From Humulus lupulus (Eukaryota; Streptophyta; Magnoliopsida; Rosales; Cannabaceae): DNA of 64,000 nt. Below are positions 35,229 through 44,427 of this stretch, piece by piece. Below the pieces are notes generated by a model. The model made no database searches, was not told where the DNA came from, and worked only from the letters and a program-made list of their open reading frames with translations. A program made the translations under genes and the position numbers. Location: NCBI RefSeq assembly GCF_963169125.1, contig NC_084795.1, positions 142,079,766-142,143,765 on the forward strand. Reading direction: 5' to 3'. The number at the start of each line of letters is the position of its first letter. Position 1 is the first letter of the stretch.

Positions 35229-35317
35229 TGTTAGGAAAATATATATTGCCTCAATGGATATGGGTAAGAATATTATAACTCTACGCAATAATATTACAAA
35301 TAAATATAGATTGATTA
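35229..35317 (-). repeat. Copia-2 5' LTR, inner 89 bases
   Basis: Matches 25059-25146. It is cut at GATTA (35313-35317) by Gypsy-A and resumes at 63392. On minus it ends CCTAACA; no canonical primer binding site follows directly. Confidence 0.85.
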
Positions 35318-35327
35318 TGTTGACTGT

Positions 35328-35916
35328 TGTTGACCCACAATTTGGCCAACTGACACGGAGTCAAAATATGAATGATATGGACGAATACAAAGAGAATAAT
35401 GTAATGACGAAAGTAAAGAAAACACAGCAATTTATAGTGGTTCGGCCCCAGGATCTGGTAATGACCTACGTCCACTTAGAATTATATTGATATGAAATCA
35501 GAAGTGTGATCAGACAACTTGGGTTCAATGAGTTTCAGCACTTCGCCTAAAGCAATACAAGTTTTCTGGGAGAAATTCTATCTCTCTATGATTTTTCAGC
35601 CAAAAAGTCCCCTTTCCCTTGAGCTATATCTTGCTATTTATAGGCTCAAGGAGGGTTACAGAATATTGTTACAGATATTATCCCCTGAATAGTGGGATAT
35701 TCAGAAGATCGCATGAGATAAATTCAGGATTCACAAAGATCTTCCCATAAATGTTGCTTTGCCAGCGGAACCACCGACCAGACTGGTCGTGGCAAAGACA
35801 GGCTTGTCCTGCTTCTGGTGTGCCTCCTGGTCGATACTCTAGCAGATGCTTCCAGGTATCAGCCACGTGTCAAGAAATTATTCGCCACGTCACAAATGCT
35901 AATTTACTGGATAACA
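35328..35916 (-). repeat. Gypsy-B 3' LTR
   Basis: TGTTGACCCACAATTTGG to GGATAACA. On minus it starts TGTTATCC after a purine tract (35917-35930, TTTGGGGGGCAAA on minus). TATAAATA (minus) lies at 35642-35635. Confidence 0.92.
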
Positions 35917-35932
35917 TTTGCCCCCCAAAGTT
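35917..35932 (-). other. Gypsy-B polypurine tract
   Basis: Minus strand AACTTTGGGGGGCAAA immediately precedes the LTR start TGTTATCC. Confidence 0.75.
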
Positions 35933-36150
35933 TATTTACTACGAACAGTAAATAAACTTTGAACGAATGACTCTTCGGTAACCCCTCCTGACGTGTCAGG
36001 ACCCTTCGTGTGTTCTTGAAAAAAGCAAACCACTCCTGTCTAATCATGGCTTTTCAGTTCCCCAGAAAAACTTTTGACGGCCATCACGTTTCCCCATACT
36101 TCGAAAAAGGAAAATTAATGATCACGCCTTTTGAATATCAAAGACAAACT

Positions 36151-36158
36151 TATATAAG
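36151..36158 (+). promoter_or_regulatory. TATA box for the Gypsy-B antisense gene
   Basis: TATATAAG on +, about 235 bases past the 3' LTR edge and upstream of a leader with a candidate intron (36330-36756). It suggests that the + strand gene has its own promoter outside the LTR. Position is seen; function is inferred. Confidence 0.5.
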
Positions 36159-36329
36159 ATCACCAGAGCCATTTCTTTCATTTTCACGCACGCCACTACT
36201 CCGCCGAAAAACCCTAAAAACCAGAGCTTTACCTTCTCCGGCGAACGTTCTCTTGTGCTTTCAAGACTCAGACGGTGGGCTCCTTGACTCCCGAAGCTCT
36301 CACTTCCACCTTCACGACCATTTTCCATG

Positions 36330-36756
36330 GTAATTTTCTTGAAACCTCATGCTTCTAATTTCTCGTGGTGCATGCTTTTTAATGGTGTACTGTTTGAGTC
36401 TCTTGGCTTCTGGATTTATAAGCGCCTGTAGATAGAATATTTTTGTAGGTAGAGTAGGCTTATGAGTTGGTTTAAAACCCAGGATCAGCGCTTTTTAGGA
36501 CGTAAAACCGAAGTAACATTTCGATTGTTAAGCCAGTTGAAAATAATTTTTCCCGCCCTAAGGGGAGTCGAAAAAGCTTTTCAGGAAAAAATTTCACTTT
36601 CACCCTCTGATCTGCTTTTTAAACTGTTTGCACAGAAAGACTTAGTTTCTTGTTAGAATGCTGTTGTATAAAGGCTTAGCTTTTATACTCGACCAGCGTT
36701 ATTCAAAAAGCCTTCTAGACTCCTCTGACCTCACCTCCCCATTCTTCTGTTTGCAG
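36330..36756 (+). other. Candidate leader intron of the Gypsy-B antisense gene
   Basis: Donor GTAATT after TTTTCCATG and acceptor TTCTGTTTGCAG just before the first coding ATG (36763). Gypsy-A has an intron in the same place (48677-49729), which supports it. Confidence 0.55.
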
Positions 36757-36762
36757 ATTTTA

Positions 36763-39401
36763 ATGCCAGATTTGTGGGGAGGTGAGAGACCCATCGACGA
36801 CGACCTCCTCGCCCAGCTGCTCGAGGGAGAAGAACAACCAATCGATCGCATTCACCAGATACCTTTCTCACGAGCCTCTTCCAGACCACATCCTTCTCCT
36901 CCAATGGCCCGTTCAAAGTCTTCTGGCAAGAAAAGGCCCGAATCTGAAAGTAACCCTACTTCTCCTGCCCAGCTTGGCTCCCAGGCGGGGGCTCCTTCGA
37001 CCAGTGGTCGAGAGAATCTTGTTCCTGACCCTAATATCCAAACTAGGGCTCGTCCTCATCATAGGAATCCGCCTGATGTCGAGTGGTACACTCCCCCAGC
37101 CAGTTCGATGACCCCTCGGATGGTCGCCAACTGCTTCAGAAAATTCCCCCTTACGGGGGTAACCATTATACGTCCTACTGCGGACCAGAGGGCTAACCGT
37201 CCAGGAGGAGCGAACAGCGGCTGGTCCCGGTATCACATTGAAGCAGGGGCTTATCTCCCTCTTCATCCTTTCTTTGTAGGGGTGGCCAATTATTTCGGCG
37301 TCGCTCCCTTTCAAATAACCCCCAACGGATATAGGATGTTGGCTGCACTCTATGTCCTGTACAAACTTAACAAATGGCCAGAACCTTCACCTCATGAGGT
37401 TAACTACCTCTTTGACCTCAAGTCCAATCCTCAGCACAACGGGATGGGCTTTTTTCACTTCTGTCACTAGGAAACCGGCCGGACGTTCCTGAGTGGTACT
37501 ACTCATGTCTTGAACGTGGGGCATTAAAATAAGGAGTACTTCTTTACTCCGAACATAGCCAGTAACAACTTGGCCTTCGCGAGAGGAGGTAAGAGCTTGT
37601 CTTTCGTTGGTCGATAATTTTCCTCAGAGTATATTCTTTCATTTTTTCTCAATTTTGACCTGTTTTTCAAGCCCCTGGTTACGTCCGACTCCAAAACCAG
37701 ACATGGTGTTGAGGTCCAATGCTCTGACCAGGATGTCTGATGCAGCAAAAAGCGTCAAGGCCCTGATCATTGAAAAGAACTTGAGGTCATCTGGCCTCCT
37801 GGCTCCTCGCCATGAAAATAGAGGGTCCATGGTGGACGAAGCCACTGCCGAGGGGGTTCCCGAGCAGCAACCTCCTGTGCCTTCTCCCAGGAGGAGGCCT
37901 ACAGGAGTTACGATCAGGGAACCCACAGGCAGCCCTTCTGCAGAAAGGCCTTCTGCTCCCCAAGGCAAGGGGAAAGAAAAAGCCACAGAGCCTGTTGTTG
38001 ACTTGGGAGAGTCTTCTGATGACAATGGTAACATTATTTCGCTTTTAAATGGTTTGCCAATTCCCTGTCATATGTTTGAAGGGGACGGTAACTTTACATA
38101 TGCTCCAAATCTAGGGCCAGACTTCTTCATGCCAGAAAATGAGTATATGATTAACAGAGTCAATAGTGTAGCGACCAGTAGTTGTAGCTCGGGTATTCAC
38201 TTTATTATCTTCTTTCTGTTGTATTACTTACTTTCACCTTTCTCTTCCCTTACTAACCTCTTGTGTTTATTTTCATGCAGATATGTCGACTCCCAACATT
38301 TTTGACATGTACCAGGCCGAAGAGGAAGAGGAAGTCCCTCAACTTCAACGGAGGTCAAAGAACCGAACTGGTGAAACCAGTCAAGGCCCTTCAGCCAAGA
38401 AGAGTCGACCAGAAGACCTTCCTCAGGGTACACCAACTGGGCAAAGTCCTGCGCCAACTGGGCGAACTCCTACCCCTCCTCCAGCTCCTTCTGAACAGCA
38501 AAACACTCCTGTTCGGTCCAATCCTCCAGCTGCGCCTGCTAGGGAGCAGCTTTCTCGCGAAGAGGCCCATGGGGCCAGGCTCGTGAGCCATGCCATCCGA
38601 TCCGCTAAGGACCGACTTGAACGCATAGGCAAAGGTGAGCGTGTTGGGACCGCCATGATCCAAGATGAAGAGCTACCGATCGACCAGATCCTGAACAGGG
38701 CTCTGAACGAGATCTCCAGCGTAAGTGTTTCTTTATTCTTTAAGTCTTTTAGTTTTTTAGACCTCGTGATAAGTCCTAACTTCTTTTTCTTTCGTTCACA
38801 GGCCTTACTTTCTGCCACTACTGCTCGTACCCGAGCCCAGGCTTATTTTGAGCAGGTCGAGGCTAAAGTTCTTGAGAAACATCAGGTGAAGGCGGCCGAG
38901 GAGCTTTCGGCTGCTGAGGCTAAGCATGTTAAGGAGTTGGAGACGGTGGTCCGAGAGAGGGATGCAGCGGTGACCAAACTATCCGCGGCTGAAGCTGCAA
39001 AAGATGCAGCGGTTAAGCTGAGGGAAGAGTACCGGTCGTACAACAAAACTCATCTCCGCAAAATCAAGCATCTGGAGGGGGTAGTCAAGACTAAGGACGA
39101 AACTATTGCCACTCTCGAGGGCAAGGTGCAGCAGTTGGAGCTTGAAAACTCCAAGAATCTGGAAAAGTGAAAAAGGACCACACTCCGATGTTTCTATAAC
39201 TTCTGGAAACACAATCAGGGTGCTAACTTTAGCTACCTTTCAGAGGAAGTCAGAGCTGCGGAGTTGGCCCGGTTCGCTGCTCAACTGGCTGAAGAGGAGG
39301 CAAGAGCTGCGACTCCTGCAACCCTAAGCGTCGTTGGTTTGGAAGAAGAAACCATCGAGGAAGTGACTGACCAGGACCCTCCTGCCCCCCATGCCTCTTA
39401 A
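36763..39401 (+). pseudogene. Gypsy-B antisense spliced gene: gypsy-type transposon domain plus coiled coil
   Basis: Plus strand, opposite to pol. First exon 36763-37588 (MPDLWGGERPIDDDLL...) holds a domain like PF04195 (putative gypsy type transposon): LPLHPFFVGVANYFGVAPFQ then LNKWPEPSPHEVNYLFDL. Candidate introns with GT/AG edges: 37589-37671, 38028-38280, 38721-38801, 39167-39243. The later exons carry a Pro/Ser-rich linker and a long Ala/Glu/Lys coiled coil (about 38810-39165), ending EEVTDQDPPAPHAS. Two stops (about 37468 and 37525) interrupt the first exon, where the Gypsy-A copy reads through. Extra antisense ORFs at this place are known in Tat-lineage elements; their role is unknown. 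Confidence 0.75.
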
Positions 39402-40100
39402 CTTTTATTAACTATTTTTCTTTCTTTTTGAACATGCGACCCACGGGTCGTGATGTAAAGACAATAGTTTCTTTTTAAACTTTGCTGCACGGGCAGTAAA
39501 TCTTTTTTATTTGAACAGTTACATCCAAGCAGCGATGCTTGCGGTGTAAAAGCTTAACTCTTGGTGCTATAATATTTTTACTTATTATAACATTTGTCCG
39601 TATGACCGAACTTAGCATAGTACTTTGGCATGATTTAACAAAACATAAATTTTGAAAAATACTCTAAGTACTGTAGCATGCTTTCACTCATTTTGTTCAT
39701 GTGTTTACATACCTTGAGAGTATGCTTTGCTATCGATGTGCCTTATATGCCCCCCAAGTGATCGAGGAGCTTTAGGTCCTTGGTCACTTGCCTTGACCAT
39801 GGCCTGTCCGAACATTCCTGTTCGTGTGGAAAAACGATACTTGTGATACAGCAAAACAACACACGTAATGAACAAATACTTGCAAATGTAAATTCATAAA
39901 AGGTTGGCAAGAATGACTGGCTGAGCACAGTCCCTTATAATCTCGTATTAAAAATGGACTAAACATGTCTTTACGAGTGATTCTGAAACAGAATCTTACA
40001 TATATGAGCAGTTAGCCATACATCGTGGCTAACCCTCTTTGCAAAACTTGTAAAAATTAAAAGAAAAATTTAAACAAGCTAGTCCTTTAAGAAGGGTTGT
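39402..40100. other. Gypsy-B convergent spacer
   Basis: Between the antisense gene end on + and the integrase stop on -. It is AT-rich, likely holding both 3' UTRs, with a GACCCACGGGTCGTG inverted repeat near 39440. No ORF is convincing. The corresponding Gypsy-A spacer is 52214-53190, with shared words such as CCCCCCAAGTGAT at about 39750 and 52706. Confidence 0.55.
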
Positions 40101-41180
40101 TTATTGATAATACTTGCGCAGGTGTTCTCCATTCCAATAGCGCGGAACGAGATCTCCGTTTAAGCGTGCAAGTTTGTAGGTGCCTGGGTGAAGGACTTCT
40201 TCAATCTGGTAAGGTCCTTCCCAGTTAGGTCCGAGCACGCCAGCAGTGGGGTCGCGGGTATTTAAGAAAACTCGTCGTAGCACCAAATCTCCGACGTTGA
40301 ATTTTCTTTCTTTAACTTTGGAGTTAAAGTACCGGGCGATTTTTTGCTGGTAAGCAGCAACTCGGAGTTGAGATTTTTCTTGTATCTCGTCAATTGAGTC
40401 TAAGGACTCCAGCATTAGCTGGCCGTTTGCGTCCTGGTCGTAAGTCAAACGCCGATGTGAGGGGGGATCTAACTCGACAGGTAACATTGCCTCATATCTG
40501 TAGGCTAGGGAAAATGGGGTATGCCCTGTCGCTGTTCGATGAGATGTTCTATACGACCAGAGGACTTCAGATAGCTGGTCTGGCCACGCTCCCTTAGCTT
40601 CTTCAAGCCTTTTCTTCAGGGTGTCCTTGAGGGTTTTGTTTACAGCTTCGACTTGCCCATTCGCTTGGGGGTGCGCGACTGAAGAAAAACTCTTAATAAC
40701 TCCGTGCCTCTCGCAGAAATCGGTGAACAGGTCGCTGTCAAATTGGGTCCCGTTGTCTGATACTATCTTTCTGGGCAAACCATACCGGCATACAATGTTC
40801 TTGATGACAAAGTCGAGAACTTTCTTGGTCGTGATAGTTGCGAGTGGTTCAGCTTCGACCCATTTTGTGAAGTAATCGACTGCCACAACTGCGTACTTTA
40901 CTCCTCCTTTTCCTGTTGGCAGTGACCCAATCAAGTCTATTCCCCATATTGCGAAAGGCCACGGGCTCTGCATCTGCTTTAGCTCGTTTGGAGCTGCTCG
41001 TGGGATTTTGGAGAACCTTTGACATTTATCACACCTTCGTACGTACTCCATTGAATCCTCGTTCATTGTTGGCCAGAAATAGCCCTGTCTGAGAACTTTT
41101 TTCGCCAAACTCTGCCCCCCAGCGTGATCTCCGCAGAAGCCTTCAATCACCTCTTTCATGAGTTCCTTAGCTTTTTTCTG
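40101..41180 (-). CDS. Gypsy-B integrase
   Basis: From about 41180 down: a zinc-binding HHCC module (EGFCGDHAGG, then RRCDKCQRFS), the catalytic core with Asp (WGIDLIGSLPTGKGG), Asp (VSDNGTQFDSDLF) and Glu (PQANGQVEAVNKTLKDT), and a C-terminal part with FNVGDLVLRRVF and GPNWEGPYQIEEV. The catalytic residues are all present. It is out of frame with the upstream RNase H by one base near 41172-41177, where minus shows a run of six A. Gypsy-A lacks that shift, so it is likely an indel. Integrase would insert the cDNA with 5-bp duplications, as seen here. Confidence 0.9.
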   Translation of the reverse strand, partial: QKKAKELMKEVIEGFCGDHAGGQSLAKKVLRQGYFWPTMNEDSMEYVRRCDKCQRFSKIPRAAPNELKQMQSPWPFAIWGIDLIGSLPTGKGGVKYAVVAVDYFTKWVEAEPLATITTKKVLDFVIKNIVCRYGLPRKIVSDNGTQFDSDLFTDFCERHGVIKSFSSVAHPQANGQVEAVNKTLKDTLKKRLEEAKGAWPDQLSEVLWSYRTSHRTATGHTPFSLAYRYEAMLPVELDPPSHRRLTYDQDANGQLMLESLDSIDEIQEKSQLRVAAYQQKIARYFNSKVKERKFNVGDLVLRRVFLNTRDPTAGVLGPNWEGPYQIEEVLHPGTYKLARLNGDLVPRYWNGEHLRKYYQ

Positions 41181-43410
41181 ATGTAATGCACCTGAGCAGT
41201 GGCATTGAATATCCTCTTCGGTACATAACATCGTCGAGCAGTATGTACCTAGCAGCCCACCTTTGCAGAGTTCTGGCCTTGTTTCTATCTGCTGGCAATG
41301 TCCCATTTGTCAGATACTCCAGGTAAGGCGCCATCCATGTATCTTCCATACGAGTTTCCATGTTGGCTTCGGCCACATCAATGCTTGGTTTACTTAATCT
41401 CTCTACTGGGACTATGTTCAAGGTATCAGCATCTTTAGCACTTGCGAGTTTGGCCAAGGCGTCTGCATTCGAATTCTGGTCTCGCGGAATCTGCTGGAGG
41501 GTGTACTTTGTAAACTGGGCTAGCAAATCTTTCGTTTTGTTAAGGTAGGCCATCATCTTTAATCCTCGCGCTTGATATTCTCCCAGGACCTGATTCACGA
41601 CCAGCTGAGAGTCGTTGTAAATATCGAGCGCTTTTATACTCATATCCCTGGCCATTCTCAGTCCAGCGAGGAGCGCTTCGTATTCTGCTTCATTGTTTGA
41701 TGCTGCGAAGTCAAACCTGATTGCGCAGTGAAATCGATGCCCTTCGGGCGTTATCAATATCACTCCCGCTCTAGCGTGGGATTCATTGGATGATCCATCC
41801 ATGAATAGCTTCCACGGAGGAGTCTCGTCTTGAGGCATGGGCGCGTCAGGTTGTTTGCACAGCTCACTGTTGGGGAGTTCGGTGAACTCCGCAATAAAAT
41901 CGGCCAAGGCTTGCCCTTTTATTGCTGCTCGCGGTGAATAAGTTACATCGAACTGTCCTAATTCGACCGCCCATTTTAACAGTCGTCCAGCCGCCTCAGG
42001 TTTTTGGAGGACTTGCCGAAGGGGCTGGTCGGTCAGAACTGTGATAGGATGGACTTGGAAGTACGGACACAACTTTCTGGAGGCTAGAATTAGGCAATAT
42101 GCTAATCTTTCGATCGGTGGATATTTCAATTCTGCACCGATAAGCCTTTTGCTGACGTAGTAAACAGCTTTCTGTACGCTTTCTTCCTCCCGTATTAGTA
42201 CCGCACTAGCAGCAACTTCGGTAATCGCCAGATAAATATACAAAGTCTCTCCTTCGATTGGTTTTGATAGGATGGGAGGTTGCGACATATGAGCCTTTAA
42301 GGTCTGGAATGCTTGCTCGCAGTCTTCCGTCCATTCAAACTTCATATTTCCCCTGAGTAGATTGAAGAATGGAACGCACTTGTCAGTTGATTTTGAGATG
42401 AATCTACTTAGGGCAGCGATCCTTCTGGTCAGGCTTTGAACATCCTTGATCTTTTCTGGCGACTTCATATCGATCAGGGCTTTTATCTTGTCGGGGTTGG
42501 CCTCGATTCCCCTTGAATTCACTCTAAACCCCAAAAACTTTCCCGATCCGACTCCAAAGGAACATTTGAGGGGATTCAACTTCATTTGGTACTTGTTTAA
42601 CACATCAAAGCATCTTCGCAAATCCCTCACATGTCCTTCAGCCTTCTTGGATTTTACCAGCATGTCATCCACATATACCTCCATGCTTATCCCAATTAGC
42701 TCATTGAACATGTGGTTGACCAGTCGTTGGTAAGTTGCACCTGCGTTTTTCAGTCCGAAGGGCATTACTTTGTAACAATATAAGCCCGTATCGGTCCGAA
42801 AGCTGGTGTGATCCTCGTCAGGGGGATGCATGCTGATCTGGTTGTAACCCGAATACGCGTCCATGAACGAGAGGATCTCATGTCCCGCAGTTGCATCGAC
42901 TAGCTGGTCGATCCTCGGGAGTGGGAAGCAGTCTTTTGGGCAGGCTTTATTGAGGTCTGTAAAGTCCACACAGGTCCGCCACTTGCCGTAAGGCTTGGGG
43001 ACCAGCACCGGATTTGAGACCCACGACGGATAAAACGCTACCCTGATGAACCCATTTTCTTTAAGTCTTTCGACTTCTTCTTTTAAGGCCTTTGATCTAT
43101 CTTTATCGAGCAGCCTTCTTTTCTGTTGCACCGGTGGAAAGGCTTTGTTTATGTTCAGGACATGGCTGATTACTGCAGGGTCTATCCCAACCATGTCTTT
43201 ATGCGACCAGGTGAAAACTTCCTGGTTCTCTTGCAAGAATCTCACCAGTGCCTGCTTTGTGGTAGGTTCTAAATTCTTCCCAACCCTCACGACTCTGGTT
43301 GGGTCTTTTTCATCGAGTTGGACCTCTTCCAGGTCCTCGATGGGTCCGACATTTTCTTCAAAATCCCCAAAGCGAGGATCCAAATCTATATCCTCACTTT
43401 GGGCAACACC
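41167..43410 (-). CDS. Gypsy-B reverse transcriptase, RNase H and second RNase H
   Basis: Open from the UAG at 43411 to 41167, about 745 residues. Reverse transcriptase motifs: NPVLVPKPYGKWRTCVDFTD, CPKDCFPLPRIDQLVDATAG, FMDAYSGYNQI, YQRLVNHMF and the YVDDMLVKS active site. A Gypsy RNase H follows (LYIYLAITEVAASAVLI, VYYVSKRLIG). A second RNase H of the archaeal type follows (WKLFMDGSSNESHARAG, NNEAEYEALLAGLRMA, NSNADALAKLAS), a hallmark of the Tat lineage. In the same frame as gag-protease upstream, so expression would need readthrough of the UAG. Confidence 0.92.
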   Translation of the reverse strand, partial: GVAQSEDIDLDPRFGDFEENVGPIEDLEEVQLDEKDPTRVVRVGKNLEPTTKQALVRFLQENQEVFTWSHKDMVGIDPAVISHVLNINKAFPPVQQKRRLLDKDRSKALKEEVERLKENGFIRVAFYPSWVSNPVLVPKPYGKWRTCVDFTDLNKACPKDCFPLPRIDQLVDATAGHEILSFMDAYSGYNQISMHPPDEDHTSFRTDTGLYCYKVMPFGLKNAGATYQRLVNHMFNELIGISMEVYVDDMLVKSKKAEGHVRDLRRCFDVLNKYQMKLNPLKCSFGVGSGKFLGFRVNSRGIEANPDKIKALIDMKSPEKIKDVQSLTRRIAALSRFISKSTDKCVPFFNLLRGNMKFEWTEDCEQAFQTLKAHMSQPPILSKPIEGETLYIYLAITEVAASAVLIREEESVQKAVYYVSKRLIGAELKYPPIERLAYCLILASRKLCPYFQVHPITVLTDQPLRQVLQKPEAAGRLLKWAVELGQFDVTYSPRAAIKGQALADFIAEFTELPNSELCKQPDAPMPQDETPPWKLFMDGSSNESHARAGVILITPEGHRFHCAIRFDFAASNNEAEYEALLAGLRMARDMSIKALDIYNDSQLVVNQVLGEYQARGLKMMAYLNKTKDLLAQFTKYTLQQIPRDQNSNADALAKLASAKDADTLNIVPVERLSKPSIDVAEANMETRMEDTWMAPYLEYLTNGTLPADRNKARTLQRWAARYILLDDVMYRRGYSMPLLRCITSEKS

Positions 43411-43413
43411 CTA
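43401..43413 (-). promoter_or_regulatory. Candidate UAG readthrough site in Gypsy-B (protease to reverse transcriptase)
   Basis: Minus strand reads ACCAAA TAG GGTGTTGCCC. The stop's G and the next bases can form a GGGT/GCCC stem with a 3-base loop (one G-U pair). Gypsy-A has the same stop at 59087-59089, followed by GGGCGTTGCCC, which pairs fully. Frames before and after are identical in both elements. Confidence 0.6.
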
Positions 43414-44427
43414 TTTGGTGACTTTACCACCTGATTGGGTTTGTCTGTCTTCTGTCATCTGCAATCGTTCTGGGGTAGCGCTCCTCGATGCTCCACTTTT
43501 TGCCTTTGTGATCGAGGCATTATAGCACTCCCTGGCTTCCCTTTGGTTTCCCAAAACGCATCCTACCCCTGCGTCCGTTGGGAACTTCATGGCTAGGTGC
43601 CACATGGAGATGATGGCCCTCAGCTCAACCAGTATGGGCCTTCCAATAGCGGTGTTATACGCTGAAGGACAATCGACCACTACAAAAGTGGCGAGTAGTG
43701 TCCTTGAAGCAGGCGTTGTACCCGTTGTTACTGGGAGTTTGATCATTCCGGCTGGTGCAAGTCCTTCTCCAGAGAAGCCGTATATGGTTTGATTGCAGGG
43801 CTCTAAGTCCTTTACGGACAACTTCATGCGTTCCGGCGTTGATTTATACAGGATGTTCACTGAACTTCCTGTATCGACCAGTACTCTTTTTACCATCATA
43901 TTGGCCATCTGGATATCCACGACCAGCGGATCGGAATGTGGGAACCGGACGTGCTGGGCATCGCCCTCAGAGAAGGTTATCCCATACTCCTTTGAGCGAG
44001 CCTTTTTTGGCGCGCGGTCCTCCACAGTCATCATCTCGATGTCCTGGTCGTGGCGTAGAGTTCGAGCATATCGTTCTCTAGCCTTTCCGCTATTTCCCGC
44101 GAGGTGCGGGCCTCCACAGATGGTTAAGAGCATTCTGGCTACGGGGGCAGGCTGTAATGGTGGCGAGCGCTGGCGTGTGGACGTCTGCTCGTTGCCACCT
44201 GGAGCTTCTCGTTGGGAAGTTCCCGAGGCCCGTACGTACCTTCTCAAGTGTCCTTGTCTTATAAGGAACTCGATTTCGTCTTTTAACTGGTTGCATTCAT
44301 TAGTGTCATGTCCGTAGTCGTTATGGTAACGACAGAACTTGGTGGTGTCTCTTTTCGAAATGTCTTTTCGAATGGGCCCAGGTTTCTTGTAAGGCACACT
44401 AGAGCTTGTGGCCTGGTAAACCTCTCC
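43411..44427 (-). CDS. Gypsy-B nucleocapsid-like and protease region
   Basis: Starts after the TGA at 44428-44430 and runs to the UAG at 43411. It contains the Tat-type FCRYHNDYGHDTNECNQLKD zinc-like motif (about 44330) in place of a CCHC knuckle. The aspartic protease has its active site at LVDTGSSVNILYKS (about 43860) and flap-like IYGFSGEGLAPAG. The intact DTG suggests function. Upstream it is in the same frame as gag; Gypsy-A has an Arg codon at the place of the TGA, so that stop looks like a CGA-to-TGA change and not a designed one. Confidence 0.85.
   Translation of the reverse strand, partial: GEVYQATSSSVPYKKPGPIRKDISKRDTTKFCRYHNDYGHDTNECNQLKDEIEFLIRQGHLRRYVRASGTSQREAPGGNEQTSTRQRSPPLQPAPVARMLLTICGGPHLAGNSGKARERYARTLRHDQDIEMMTVEDRAPKKARSKEYGITFSEGDAQHVRFPHSDPLVVDIQMANMMVKRVLVDTGSSVNILYKSTPERMKLSVKDLEPCNQTIYGFSGEGLAPAGMIKLPVTTGTTPASRTLLATFVVVDCPSAYNTAIGRPILVELRAIISMWHLAMKFPTDAGVGCVLGNQREARECYNASITKAKSGASRSATPERLQMTEDRQTQSGGKVTK

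Noticed and set aside
41165..41185. Programmed -1 frameshift in Gypsy-B at the A-run
   Set aside because: Gypsy-A has one frame at the homologous place, so a simple indel is more likely; kept only as a low-interest finding.
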